A stretch of 64,000 nt of DNA from Siderastrea radians. Lineage: Eukaryota; Cnidaria; Anthozoa; Scleractinia; Rhizangiidae. Below, piece by piece: positions 34,501 through 49,700 of this stretch. The stretch's first letter is position 1. Every line of letters starts with the position of its first letter. The stretch covers positions 10,276,866 to 10,340,865 of the forward strand of contig OZ024892.1 in assembly GCA_964017195.1 (NCBI GenBank). Reading direction: 5' to 3'. A model generated the notes under the pieces. It was not told where the DNA came from. It ran no database searches and saw only the letters and a list, made by a program, of their open reading frames with translations. Made by a program: the position numbers and the translations under genes.

Positions 34501-37500
34501 ACTTTGGACTTTAAAAACTTCAAAGAGAGGTTAAATTCAACCTTTCCTTGACCCGTAAATGCCGTAAGGTCTTCCAAAGTTGCAGTACAAATGTTTCAGT
34601 CAAAGGGACCTAAGCATTTCCATTTTAAGGGACCTGAGTATTTCCAGTTCTGTCCTCACCTTTCACTGTTCGCAGCTCAGTTTGCTTCACCGTCATTTTG
34701 CAGCCGGAAAGCAAATTCAAGAGCAGTAGAACTTTTCTTTTACTTTTCATGTTGGCTACCAGGGGTTTCAGCGTGCCATCTTGTTAAAAAGTCTAACCGA
34801 AGTTATCATTGAATTAATGAGTGCAACCGTGCAAAATATGTTGTTGGTGTTACCATCATTGGGAATTAAAGAAAGCACTCTTGAGACAGAGCAAATCCTG
34901 TAGCCACTGGATTCCTTGGCAGAATTTGCCCAAAAGTGTTTTTTGGCTTAGTCATAGCCCCTGGACCTACTAGACGTCTGTAGCACCAGTTAAAAGCAAA
35001 TTTGTGATTTGTTATCAATGAATAACTTTTCAATACTCTGTGCAAGTAGGTAGTCATGCAACACCGTTTCACATGCAAGTCCTGAGAGACAAGCCAACGA
35101 AACACTACACATGCAGAAGGTACCGGGACTCACTGACCTTCAGTTGGTCTCTTTTGTCTGCTCGCCGGGTGAAGACCAAACCAATGAAGTAGATGAAGAG
35201 CATGGAGCATACTGTTGTCATGACAACAAAGTTTTTGGTTTCTCCGAGGTCGGGGAACTTGCTGAAAACCTTTCTGAAATCAATGGGGTTAGGTGCTACA
35301 AAGAAGTCTCCACCGAATGCAGATAGGTGGTTGCAAAGGCAAAGGATGCTCCCGGAAACAACGTCTGAGGTAACCTACGAGAACAAAGAAAAGGAGTCAA
35401 TCCTCACTATCAAGAACGCGTGACTTCCAAACTGGAGAAAATTACGAATTTTACGTTGCAAAATACCCTAAAACAAACAACAACATCAAAAAATAGTTTT
35501 CTGCAGCTTTCATTTGTCACAACTGGAAATTCTATCAATAGCCTAACAATTATGACCACCAATTATGCACATCATTATAGTATTAAAACAGCGCCACAGG
35601 AAAGTAGTGCTCAATAGCTTTTATTCAAGAGATCGGGCTCAAAAGCTAGAGCCACCTTGTACAGTATAGTAACATTGCAACAGTACAGCTAAATAGGGGT
35701 TAATAAAATGTGAAGCCCTGAGAGAGTTAAGGTAAGATTAAGTCCAGAGTAGGAGAACCAAGTGTGCCCATTGTCGTTAGCTGTAGAGTGCCCTTTACTT
35801 ATTTGTCTACAACAGGGAATGTTAAAAGCACTCATGCAGTGTATGAAAAACGGACTGACGCCAGAATCACTGTCCCCCTTTAACATTTCAAAAATTCCCG
35901 GGTGTCAAAATTTTTAGGTGTCCTGAGAGGTAGTTATTTTTCAATTCGGATATGGATTCCTCCATATCCGAATATCAGTGGAGCTCTTTTCTCGCATCTG
36001 GCACTTTGAGGCCCAACACAAACGTATTCGATCCTCCGTTACCTAATGTCATCTGAAAATATTAAACCCCTATTTATTACTAGCCACGCAACAGCTAAAA
36101 GTTTTCCTTACATTACATCCCTCGTCTGTCCATTCCTCTTTATCCTCAGACCAATACAAGCAACTTCCGATGTTCACCGACAGGGTATAATTCAAATCAG
36201 TGCTAGCATTGTATATTGGCTTCAATATCACAGGAGCGGGGGTAGGAGAAGGAGGAGGATCCTTGACTCCAACGCAAGAACGTTTCTGCCTTCCACTACT
36301 TCCCCCACAGGATCTTTTTGTCCGTTCCTTGGCAGTATCATCATCACTGCTTGCCATTCTTTCTTCCTTTTCTGGTATGAGGTCATAGGTGCTGTTGACG
36401 TAATAATGTATGCCAATATAATGTATTCCAGTGCGTCCAGTATCAGAAGAAGTGAATGAAAACACATAATTTTTGGAATCTTTTACACAATCCATCTCAA
36501 CTTCCTTATATCCAAGGTTTTCACAGATTGGTATCACAGTGGCAAAATTATGCTCTGTCGGTGTGGGAAAGTCTGAAAACCTCACGTAAACCCGTAGTGG
36601 TGTATATGTCAATATTTCTGGTTTTAATTTGACAAATACGACAGCGTGATCGTAAGTAAGGTTTATTTTGTGATACTGTATGAGCGTAGACTCGTTAACG
36701 TCATAGCTTGGTTTAACGAAGTGTTGAACTGTGTTGGTCCGCGCAGTATGTGACGATACGCGATCAGAATTCTGAGGAATGTACAGTTGAACTGGATCCT
36801 TTAGACCAAAGATGTTCAAGTTTGTTTTGTCTTCTTTTTGCAGGACCACGTCAATCACCCACGATTTTACTAGGAATAAATACAAAATAATAATATAATT
36901 AGTAGAGAATGGCTGTGGCCTATTGCTAATCCGCAAATTTGATTCGCTCTTCAATATCCTTTATTTCTGACCGTTAATAGCAGCGGGTAAACAGACCATA
37001 AAAATAACATTTTGTCAGTGCGTTGTAAGATACGGTATATTCTACGACTAATTAAAATTAGTCTACCTACCATCCTTTTCCATAAGCATGTTGATGAGAC
37101 TGTTATAGCATTTAAGCAATGCTATAAGTTGCTTGTAACCTATTTCCAGTTTTTGATATAAATTATGATAATTAAGCTTTGAGTCTCATCGCTCTATTAC
37201 TTGATTAAATTGTCATTATATGGTAGATAATAGTGTTACAGTGATCATTAACCAATTAAAGTCAAGAAACGCTCCTGGCCATTATGTTTCTACTTTTACC
37301 TGTGGATGCACTCTTATGCCACGTGTAAGGATTACTTTTGAATAACACGACCTTGGTGGTGATATTGGCTTTGTTTATGCCTTGTTCATTAAACAGCATT
37401 TCATACGACGGTAAGGTGAAGTCTCTCTCGCCAACTTTAGTCATTGTTTGGTTGGTCTGCCTGTACAGAACCATAGACAGAAAACTGCCGGTGATGACTA

Positions 37501-37705
37501 TGGGCTCATCGTCAGCTACGTCGACAACGAGGCAGTCTCGGAGCTTCCATATTGTTTCAAGAGCCTTTTGGGCTATTTTCTTGCTCTAAGAGAAAAGAAA
37601 ACATAAACTGACTGAAAAGGTAAATTACAAAGTCGGATCACAGATGGGTCAGTCAAGGAGAATTTGGCTAGTGTTTTGACGAAACTCACGGGGAGTGTCA
37701 AATAA

Positions 37706-37764
<59 letters not shown>

Positions 37765-40700
37765 GTACCTTCACACAAAATGCTCCTAAAACACCAAGAC
37801 GATATTAAGATATTAAGTAAATTTATGCGAGGAGAGCAACCATAATAATATCACGATTTCAGCACGACATAACCGAAAAGCTTGAAGCGTTGGCCAAACG
37901 TTTTCAAGATTTCATCCATTTCCATCCTGACCATCCCTGACCAAAGTATAGTGCCTTTGAACAAAAGTGGACTATAATTTTTTTTTTTTTTAATGTTTTC
38001 GCTAATGTAAATGTGACTTTTGGCTTTTCAACTGATTACAAAAATCCTTAGATTCCGATCGATTGAAAGTTCTGCTCGGTTATCACTATACCAACGTAAT
38101 GTACCTACAAATCAGTGAAACGGATTTGGCATGATATGCATTTTTTACTATTTCTGTCCATTAACAAATAAGTGAAATCAGTGAAACGGATTCTGGCCGT
38201 CAACAAGTCAGTGAAATGGATTTGGCATAATAGGTCTACCTACGCTTTATATAGCATTAGCTTGTTAGCTTTTTCTCTGCAGTCTTCCTTTTCACTAGAC
38301 TGCAGACTAACGTGGGAATTACATTTGTCTAGCTTAGACCTAATCTAGTAATTGCGTTATTTCTAGTCTGCAAGGGCAAATAATAAAATGCAATGCGATG
38401 GAATGTGACATAAATGAATACATGAAAAGTACTTGGAAAGGATGAAACAAAATGGAGGAAATTAAAATAAGCAAAAGAAGGTATAGGTCAATATAATGCA
38501 AAATTGTGTAAAATAACGTGGGTTAGACGGAATGATACTATCAAAATACAATACTAACTCCACACCTTATATTTAACATGAACTGGCTTCTGTTCATCAG
38601 TCCTATAGCTTATTCGCTGAACAACGATCATTAGCTTTATGTCTTGTATTTCTCATCCATAGCAGCTGAAGACTTGGTGACTTCACTTACTATAAAGCGA
38701 AGCCTTTTGAGACTAATTTGACTTACAGAATTAAAAGAAGTTAGGGAGTACTGAAATTGCTTCAACATATCCTCTTGCAGATACCAGCTCTTAAACCAAT
38801 ATATGATATAATATTAGAACTGAAAAAAAATGAACTTAAAGGCATCGACAGAAATTTTGGGAGTAAACCTCACGGGCGGACCTAGCCTTCTTTAACTTTA
38901 ACAGAATTAAACTCTCGCACTTTCACAAAATAAGGTTGAGTAAAATTTAAAATCAGTTACCTTTTTAAACCTCTGCATGAATGCCTAAAGCGTGTACATG
39001 ATCAAGTGGATGTGATTGAACATTATTCGATACCTTCTTCTTGTAGTCCTCCGTCGGCCCTAACAAAGTAGAGCTTAGCTTAGTGACACTGGCGTCTTCC
39101 GAAGAGATCTTCAGAATATTTCCCAGTCCAAGCAGCATATTTTTGCTAACTTCTTTTGATAGGTTGTCGGCGCCTTCAGTATTGTTGGTCATAATGTTGG
39201 AAAGAAATTCTGCCACCTCGTCCAGAAGACGCAAACATTCTACCTGTGTAAAGTATGAATATTATCAAGGGACTGGGAACTGAGATGTTAATCACCTGTT
39301 CCCAGTCCCTGACAAGATCTGTTTCTTTGCATGACAATTGACATTGAGAATTGACTCCATTTGAAAACATAACTAAGCAGTAGACTGACAGAGACTGTAA
39401 CATTTTTTGTATGGCAAAAAAAGAAGAGAAATGTATAAAATACTAGCCTGAAGTAAAAGCGTCTTTTGAGCAACCATGCTGTCATATTTTTTTCTATTAA
39501 AAGAAGAAAAAATAAACCTTACCTGCGAGTCTTGTGATATTTCGTCTTTATCTTTGGTTGCCATGGCTACTACGGTGCTTACTTTTGTCATTAGTTCTTT
39601 GCTGTTGATTTTGGTACCCTTTATTAGTTCAATTATATTGTTTTTAACCTGAAGATAAACCAGAAGTTTATCAGATCAAGTGCCCAAAGCTAAGATAAGG
39701 AAACTTTAATTATAACATTAACAGTTGTAATAACATAACATTATACTCCTCAGCGTGTTAAAACATTTCATGTACAGTAGAGTATACTAACCCTTCCAGC
39801 TTTCTCTTTTGAAATTTCCTCGTCATTCTGTCCCTGGCAACATAAGTTAAAAACTAGCACACTGTAATCTGCGCTTGAGGAACGATAGAAACCGCAAGGA
39901 AGGAAGGAAGGGAGGCAGGCAGGCAGGCAGGCAGTAAGGAGGGAGGGAGGGAGGGAAGGTAAGAAGGAAGGAGGGAGGGAGGGAAGAAAGGGAGGGAAGG
40001 CAGGACCTAGAAAACTTCAGAACGTTTTTTTTTTTTTTATGATAGTGACTCCTCTACTTTTGTTAAAGTAAGACCATGCGTCAAAGTCAAGAAGAAGTTT
40101 CAGAGTTCGCTTTGTCATCTCCTTTCTATTAATATCCCACATTCAGGGAATAAAGGACTCGAGGCAAAATACTTTATAGTAGTGCACATGGTTCCGCTGT
40201 CATTTGACAAAGTTTTGAAAAATTTATTTTGACTTTCATTGCAACTAGCATATCATTTAGGTTAGTTAAGTTGAAAGATAAAAAAACTGTGGACAGCGAA
40301 GTTTTCCGGCATGAAAGTTGTAAATCAACTTCAGTGTTAATATCCTTTGATTTATTTGGTCAGATAAAAACCATTATAACATTGTCAGAAAAATGCCAGA
40401 AATGATAATAAAAATCTTTGTTAGTACTCATAGTGTAACAGTGTAAATCTTAGTAACAATTGTTATGTGATTTACAGAGAGTATTTTCCATGACATGTTC
40501 CAGTACGCCTTACAACAGTAAGGTTGAGATGGGACGTCACCAAAGCGCCAATGGCGTCCTTCCACACAAGAAAATTATATGAGGACATTTTGGGGCAATT
40601 CTCTGGATAATCTTGACCTAGTAATCGGAATATACTAACCTCTGAGTCGCTTGACCCTTCCCTTTTCTCCACAAGTGAAAGAACAGAGATGGCCAAGTCA

Positions 40701-43700
40701 CACGCCTTGGTATGTTTGCCGGTTTTTACATAATCATCGAGTTTGGTAGGCCGGTTATTGGCGATCCCGTATAATGTTTCTTTGGCATTTCCAGAATACT
40801 TATCTCGCACCTAAAGAAGAACATGTTTTTTGGTATTACGAAGTATTATGTACAGTAAATGGCATCTGCCTGCTTGGATCACCCCAGCAGTACACAGGAC
40901 GTGTGTCGCAACAAATCTAGTTAAGATGACCAGCTCTCCAAGGGTCACCCGAAGGTCATTGGTTAGAGCATCCAACTGGGGTAAAAAGATCATGGGTTCG
41001 ATTCCCGTATGGGACTCAGTTTTTTGTCGTTGTCCCACCCACGTGATATACTGAATGTTACATCTTTCTAAACAATGTAGAATAAAGCTGCTAAGGAATG
41101 TGTCAAATCGAAGAGAATAGGGTCAAACCACCCACCTTGTAAGCTCGAGGTCCTAAGCCACTTGACCACCAAATCTGATTTGTGAACAGATTCTTCGAAC
41201 AAACATGAAATAGAGGCTTGGAAATAATGGGGAAAATTGGAGCATTATTCAGACATGAACTTTAAAACTAAGCTGCCTTCCTACCTTGACTTCTATTCTT
41301 TTGACAGTCAAATCACCAAGGGAATCCTTGATTTGTATATCTATTGGCAGCTGGAAGTTGTGGAGCCTGTCTCCCACAGGAAGTTTGGTCGACAGTGTGC
41401 TCATTCCAACTCCTTTGTTTGGATCGTTGATTACTAAGCCTGCGCTTGTGTAATAACGAAATTCATACTTCAGTGGACCATCTTCGTCTAACCAACCCAC
41501 ACAAGTGATGTTAAAGGTAGTTTCTACGGCATAACCTTCCAGTGGCTTAATAAAACAGTCGCCACTGTGTTTTTTGATAAAAGGCGGCGAATTTAGACGA
41601 ACTACCATGTGGCTCTCTTCCTTAATGATATCTTTTCCCACCCGAATCTCAATCGTTGCCTTTATTTTGTAGATAGGATCTCTTGTCTTAGTAATGATGT
41701 TGTGTGACCTAAGACTCTTAACAACAAAACTGCTTGGCGGTGATCTCAAACCGGAAGTTTTTTCAAGCGCAATTCTTTTCCACAAATTGCCGATACTCGT
41801 ATTCACGTGTGCATGAATGCTCCAGTCAGTGACGGTGACGTCACTGCACAGTCGTCCTACACATTCAGGGATGAGCTTCATGCCTTTGGACTGAACAATT
41901 TTGTTTCCACAATTTCCAGTACATCTGCAGAAAAAAAAAACCACCATAAATCCTTTGTATAATCTCGCCCTGTAACTGTGCCTTCATTTCACTAAAACAC
42001 CCTAGCCTCCTCCCACTGACATTTATTGCCTTAAATTACTTATCGACGTATACATTTGAATTCGAACTAACTCCCCTTTACAAACGTCCATTTTTTTCCT
42101 GTTTGAAGGTTTTGAATTTGCTTGACCCTTGCGAACTAATATTATATTCTTAAAAAAAATCGTTCAAGGGGATCCAAAAAACTAAACTGAGCATTACAAA
42201 GGTGTGGTCCTTTTCGAAGCAAATCTTAAACCTGTCGAACCATCTATAAACAACACCTTTGTTGAATGCTTCAATTTCATTTCAGTTTTGTAATTTTCTC
42301 AGAAGAAAGGGGTGATTTAAAACATCAAAGGATGCTCTAGGTGTCAATCAATCATAACTCTCTAATAAACGGCCAACCTCCAGAGATGCAAAAAGGAAAG
42401 TTATTTAGTAATATGTATTTCTTTTCCAGTATTTCTTACCTGAAAGTAAATTGTACGGAGGGTAGAACTTTCAATTCATGAATAACAAAACCTGTTCTAT
42501 TTCGTTTCGATACTGTCAGGTTAAAATCGTATATGTGTTTGGATTTTAGCCTGTTTACGTGTACAACAAACAGCTTCCCGTTTTCCTCCGTCCTTCCGTA
42601 TTCACATTCTCCTTTAAAAATAGCTTCATCTTTCTTCCGCTTGCATAACCAACTAAAATGCAGGGTTCCGTCGCTGACGCTATCAGGATCGTATGAATCA
42701 GATGCATCCAAAACAATGTCAGCACCGATTCCTTTCGTTGCCTCCTCTGGACCTGTTATCTTTGCTACCAGAGCTGGTCGATCAATTTTAAGGAAGCCGA
42801 AGTCCTCCAGTATCGCTCCTTGAAGTTGCTTGATATGCGCTGTAAACCTCACGTACATATAAACAGGGTAACAATCTAAGCAGAACCGAGGGTCAAACAC
42901 GTGTTCGGTGCTATTATGGATTGTTAGAAGAGCAGGCATCGGAGAGGTTTTATCTATAATCATGAACTCCCATAGTGAGGACTGGATTGACTTGATTTGT
43001 GACTTGCAAAAGGTTATGTCTGCACGGAAGGTCACCGTTGATGTTGTCAGCACCTCCGTTGCTGCACTTATTGTCTTATTGAGGTAGATGTAAACTTCTG
43101 GGAAAGTACAACTGGAATTTACTGCAAAAAAAGAGAGAAAGGTAAGTGTGACTAAAAACCCACATCTCAATTCTGATCAACCCAAAACCTGAAAGAGTCA
43201 AGAATGAATGTCAATGAGAGCAACGTTTCAAAACATGGAATAAGTTCATATGAATTGAAAGGAGCATGTCCGAAAGCATTTTCACTAAACTCTTATTCGG
43301 AAGTGAATGACACATAAAAGCTGTTTCCTTTTCCTCCCAGTCTAAAACCTTTAATATGTCAACTATAGAAGAGCGCATTTTTAAGTCACGTACCAGGAAA
43401 GATAAAGTCCATCTTTGACGCAAACATGCTGTTCGCGGGTCCGACAGAATCCCCCAGTGTTTCAGCAATAAATTGGCCAGCTTCCTTAATACAATGTATT
43501 TCAACTTCAGCAGATACCAATAAGGCGTCAGTACTAAGTCTAACACAAAATAGGAAAAAACACAACCAAGTTATAAGTAACACCTTTTTAAAGAAACCTT
43601 AGATTTTGCAATCTCCCATTTTGTTATAGTATAGATACGATTATTGGTAACTGGACTTCGTGTCGTATAATTCAGGGGTAGTTGGCTCGTAATTTCAAAT

Positions 43701-43730
43701 TGTCCTCGCACTACGCGCTCGGCCGATTTA

Positions 43731-43761
<31 letters not shown>

Positions 43762-46700
43762 TCTCCACTCAGTCCAATTACTGTTACAAAGGGTTAAAAC
43801 CATTCAAAAGCTGACATTTTGAACGTTGGCTTTCGTCAGAGCGAATCCCCGAATGTAGTTTGCATGCCTTAGTTCATTAATGGATTTTAGCCGTGAGTTC
43901 TCAAATCACTCATGCACTACGGCATAATACTTCAATTTGATATCCCGTGAGTTAATAGAAGGTAGTTGGGCCACCGTAGAGACATTTAAAAAGCTTAAGT
44001 TTTGAACGTTAGTCCTTCGTCACATTGAATCCCCGAGTGTAGTTTGCATGCCTAATTCTTCATCGGTCATTTTTATTTTTATTTTTTAATGACAAAAAAG
44101 GTAATAAGGTGCATGAGGCCTAGAAGAGAAATATTTTATTCTAAGAGTTGCCAGTACTAAAATACTTACCGAAAATGTCGAAATTTGACAGCAAGGAAGC
44201 CTGGGATATATTGGACGATATCTTTAATCTAGAGAAACAGAGACGTTGGGATATATTTGGTAATTAGCAGTTCACATCTACAATAGCCTGCTCTCTTTTC
44301 TCATGAACGAAATTCTAGGTTTGCAGTTTTTTCCAGCTCCACCCAAGCCTCGGTTGTTTAGAGCGGATAGCTTCATCCAGCGGACGAAATATACCCTAAG
44401 TAATAGATATCATCTTCTGGATAAGGAGTATAAGAATAAGGAGATCTCCTCATAAGGTCATCATAGTCAGTCCTTTCTAACAACCTTGGCCTGGTGAAAG
44501 ATTGCATGTCTGCTCAGTTTCAGGGAGTCCTGGTGGGGAAATCCAACACTGGACTAGCATGTCGTTAAATGGGACGTCCCATGGCACATGCACACAATGG
44601 AACATTAAATGGCACATTCAGAATCCAATAGGGTTGTTACTAACTTTCTCACCTGAATCATAGTGTCGGCCGACCACGTTTGATAATCTTCGCTTTCTTT
44701 GTCCAAAAATGCAAGGGTAAACAGAGTATACTCTTCAGGAATTGTAAACCTCGCCAAAAAGTAGTAACCTGTGGATAGAGACAACTGATAAAGCAACAAG
44801 GAACTGCCATTTATGAGCTTTCCCTCATTTTCCTCTCGCACTCAAATATGTCGCAAGATTTCCTGCTTACAAAATCCTGTACTGATGGTGCTTTAACATT
44901 CTGTCCGGAAGTTGCAGTGTGCAGTGTTGCGAGCGACAATTTTTAAGTAAAAGACAAAGTGTGAGAGTCAAAATTGACCGTTTAGTTCACAAAGAATTTT
45001 CGATAGGAGCCATCCAAATAGTAACGTTTACCAGAACTGGACTCCTCTGTGCCCTGCCTGTGCTTGTAGCTGTAGCAATCGGTAAGATTTTCTGGTGGCT
45101 TTATCTACTAACCAGTACAGGTTTGAAGGAGAAGGGAAGGGAGTTTCGGACCTCTTGGCCCTCCCCATAGGTCCGTCACTGCCATAAGACTTACCGGGTT
45201 CACATCCATACAGTTCCATTCGCAGGCCCACGTTGTTGTTCCATTCTAGCGGTCTTATCATAACAGTTGACGTGATAACCGGAAGTGGAACGTCATGGTG
45301 CTGCACTCCATTGGTGTCATTATTTCCGGTAAAATTCTGCAAGTAAAAGAAAAGGAAAACTTTTGAAGAAGAAAATTTGAGACATTTTGAGATGTTACAA
45401 CTTACGTACAGATGATAAAGGAAGAGATGATCAAAAAAAGAGAGTTCATCCTTCATACTTGCCCCATTTAGTTTATTCCTTCCGCATCGAGTCTTGCAGT
45501 ATTTATTTAATCAACCACGAACAAGCGTACATCAAAACTCAGTACAAACAAAGAAAAGAAAGCAAATCTTAGTCTTGGATTTTTAAAGGCTTTGCTGGCG
45601 AGAGCAAAGGTTGAAAAAAAAATTGGTGGGCTCAGTTATTTTGTGTGTAAAAAAGTTCTTCCTTCAAAATGGTTATGAAGGTCTTCCTTCAAATCTTCTT
45701 CCAGAGCTCGTAAATGGCTCAGAGGCGCGCAAAGTCTTAGTAGCTTTAAGTCCCAACTAAAAACCTATCTTTTTTAACCATGTTCTTTTTCATTTTTTAA
45801 TGACTATGTTTAATCTTATAGCAGTTTTACTAGTTGTACTGGATTATTATGATGTTTCATTTTTTATATTTATTTATGATTACTTGTAAGAGCATTGAGA
45901 CTTCGTTCAATACTCCTAGCACTTTTATATTATTATTATATATTGTTAAACAGCCCAAATGTTGTCCCTGGTGCTAATTTAAGCAAGTTTTAGTCAGCAA
46001 CAAGATTTACATTCAGATTCTCCCTGCTTATTCCTTCCCATATTTCTAACTTTTAGTCGGAGAATGTGAGTGTTCATCATGACTATTCCCACCTGCTTGC
46101 AGCAAAGCGCGAATATTAATTGAGGTATTGGCAGCTCATTTGAAATTAATCATTACGCCGTCAACAAGCCGGAAAGTATAAAGGAACAGTGACGTTATTA
46201 TTATCGACTCACACAACCGATGATTTTTCTAGATAGTTCATCAGAATACAACTTTTTCTTCAGCATAGTTGGTTACTACAAAAGTTGAAGTCAATCACAG
46301 ATATGTGAAGCAAACTGCAAGCCTAAAGGAGGACAGCGCCGCGAAAATTAAAGTTGCATGTTGACATGTCATTTCATTCTTATTACTGCGCTCTCAACAA
46401 GTCGGAAATAATAAAGGCACAGTAAAATTTTGTTGATTATCCAGTAATGTCTTCCAAATCGCTTTTCTAAATACCATCTTCTGTTATGCAGAATTAGAGA
46501 CTGCACGAGATGAAGTGAATGACGAGTAACTTGTGAACTAATATAATAGAAAGTATCTTACAAAACCCTAAAGGAACGTATTTTCTCTATTTTGGCGGAT
46601 TAGGTGACATTTTACTTTGTCAATTTTTAAGGACACAAAATTGCTATTGGATTAGCTTCCTTTTCGGTTACTAAGGTTGCTTTCTGGCTGCAATGCGTTC

Positions 46701-49700
46701 TTTCTCAGTCGCCCATACTCTTAGTAAGTAGCCTTGCAGAAGCCAATTAGCCGAGATCAGGTCACTTGAATTATGGTGTCAACCTTTCATGGAAAATCGA
46801 AATCCATTTTCGTTTCTCTTTTTAGGTCTGGGTTATATCGCAGTGGGAGATAAAAGCGTATTAGTAGAAAACTGTTTTTAAAAAAAAGAACAAAACAGGT
46901 GGATATTGATTAATACACAATTCTCAAATAGTTTTGGATTAAAGAATCAGGAAAATGTTAACGCTGTGACGCATGGAATCGTCGTGCATCAATTTCTTCC
47001 GGTTGTTTAAAGGGATTCAGCAAACTATTCAGTGGCTTAATAAAAGAAGACAAAATGTTATTGCCAAAATGACCTTTGCTTAGGTTCTTCAGTCTAAATT
47101 TTGATTCCATCGGCAGTACTTGATAAATACTCATGAACGATTATGGTAACGTGACTTAGAAACAGAAAACGGACATATATTGTTTAACTTCTTGTCGAAT
47201 TAACTGAAAATTAAAACGGAAGACTTGCCGATCAAACTAACTTAGCTCATTTGAATAAAAAAAGGAATTTTTTTTAAAATAATGTCACTTTCGATCGCTG
47301 GGGGAGCTAATCAGAAGCTAGTAGTCTTTTGAGAAGAAGATCCCGAACAAAGTTCATGGCGCATGGCTAGAGTGCACGTTTTCTGACACACATTTAAACT
47401 GAACTAGAAAGATCGATGATTGAGCATTAACAATGAACCTAAAATATTGGTTTATTATAATATATGGTTCAGGGGGAAAAAGTAAAAACATCTGGCACTG
47501 AGAAACAAGTCCAAAGTTGGCAAAAGGCGTCGAAAAATCACACAAGACGTACGGACGAAAGAATACTCTCTGACAATATACTAACTTCTTCAATTATCTC
47601 TAAACAGTCGCTTCCTTACCTTAATTTGCCCACTGGTTTCCTTGAAGGGAATAAATTCACTTCCAGCGGAAAACATCAAACTATATTTGGTGACCCATTC
47701 TTTCAGTGTTGCATTGCCATATCCTTGAGTAGAAATCCCAGTTATTACAGTGTCGTTTCCTAACTTCACCATTATCCAGGTCTCATTGCCTTCCACGTTT
47801 CCAGCGCGGTAGCCGGGATACGGTTGGCTCAAATGGAGTCTGGCTTGTTGAGGTCCATAATTTTCGCCAAGCATTGACGAAGCAAGCAAAGCGCTGTCCG
47901 GTATAACTCCAGATTCCATTCCCAACGGAGACCTACAATTGGCTAAGGTGAAAAGATAGACATGAATCGTATGTTAGAATGGCTTCTCTTCATCTTGAAC
48001 ATTGCTGCTTTCTTAGTTTTCTATCGGACATTTTTTGAACGTCCCCAGAAAACTTTGCCATGCATCAAAATGCCCTTCTTACCAATGAAGTCTTGAACTC
48101 TGACCGTTTTCACTTGAACGTTTCTTAACAGCAAGGACGCGATAAAAATGCTAAGGAAAGCCATGCTCATGTTTGGTATTATTTCAGGCTTTGGCGTTGT
48201 TGAAAATGCAATGAAAACCTAGTGCGGCGTCTTGCCAGTTTCATTGCAGGAATAAACTTTATTACGATAAGAAGGGATGTAATTGGTGGAAAATCGCTTC
48301 CGGTTGTCAGTAGCAACCTGCCATGAAAAGATAAGCTTTCAACTTTACCGTTAGATTTATAAACGACGTTTAACTCCATGAAGTAAGATAGATGTATGGT
48401 TTATGTAGTCTTCATTCACCTGTTTTGCCAAAATCGCTACGTCTTGCCCTCGCTTATTTTTAATATGTTTTTCTTCAAAAAATGTGTTCATTTTTAGCTT
48501 GCAACTTTGTTTACTATAACTCCTGTTTTCAACAACAGGCCACAATTTAAATTTTATTGAAGTACAACAGTTTGAAGCGTCAGAATTCAAGCTAAGGATG
48601 TTGTCCTTGGCTTGCGATTCTCTACAGTGCATTATTAAAAAGCCGCGTGAGTTTAGATTGTGTTGAAACAACCATAGCCGAACTGTCACGAAGCCGAGCA
48701 GTAATTTCCAAAAAACAACGTTGAAAACTGCTTAAAAAGAACAACATAACAAAAAGCCGCGAACAAAGATAAGAACTGTTATATTGGCTTCCTTTGCATA
48801 AATTAAAGATGGAGACAGCGAGACTAACAGGAAAGTACTTTCACCTGCTTGTATTAAAGGATCCAGCTTCGAGAGATTCACAGCACAAAAATGTAGGCGT
48901 GCGAAGAAAAAGGGCGGATATTGCATGATACTAACAGTATCGTGCCTTTCTAAAGTAAACCCACTTATTACAGCAACGTTGGAAATGAAAAATTAGTCTT
49001 TTCACAAGTGAATAGCGTCGAGGCGTTATGTTGACATAATTATATTTCATGACAGTGAATGCCCCACTGGATAAGGGATTAAAGCCCTGAAGGTGGCTTT
49101 ACAAAGATTTGATGTCTCAAACAGTTTGTTGCAATAGCCTTGATACGTCTCGCGATTGCCAGAGGGTATTTCCTTGTTTTTATGTTGCAAAAATAACATT
49201 TTTCAGTATTTTTTCCGTCTAGGCTCACCTCACAAGCAATTAGGTTGCTTGTGTGTTGCCAGTTATTAACGTCTTTTTTGAGCAGACAAAATGCACTTAT
49301 AATTTATTAATGTGAATTTTTTTTGTCAAACAGAGAAATTAATCAGTAAACCACACAAAGTAAAAAAAGAATTGAAAGTCAACGGACTTGCTACCCAGCT
49401 GTCAAAAGTCTCCTAGTCTCGGTTTTCAATTTTATAAGGATTTGTTATATTTGAATAGTAAGATTTTTTCATATTCACGGTGTAAAGAAATACAATTTTA
49501 ACAATTGAAAGGGTGTGTTCGATTTAGTTTTAAATCATACGAAAACCGAGATTTGACTACTCTGTATTTAAACATGGCTTATAATTTCGTTTAACATCCT
49601 GAGGCCCCAGGGAATAATGTATTATATTAAAATATGTGTCATGTCTGATGACACGCCGTTAATATTTTGGCCTTTAAAAGTGTATGATCATCAATCGGCC

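Noticed and set aside
48357..48689. Minus-strand frame of 110 codons in a gene B intron
   Set aside because: No recognised domain, no paired splice sites in frame and no paralogue; left unannotated.
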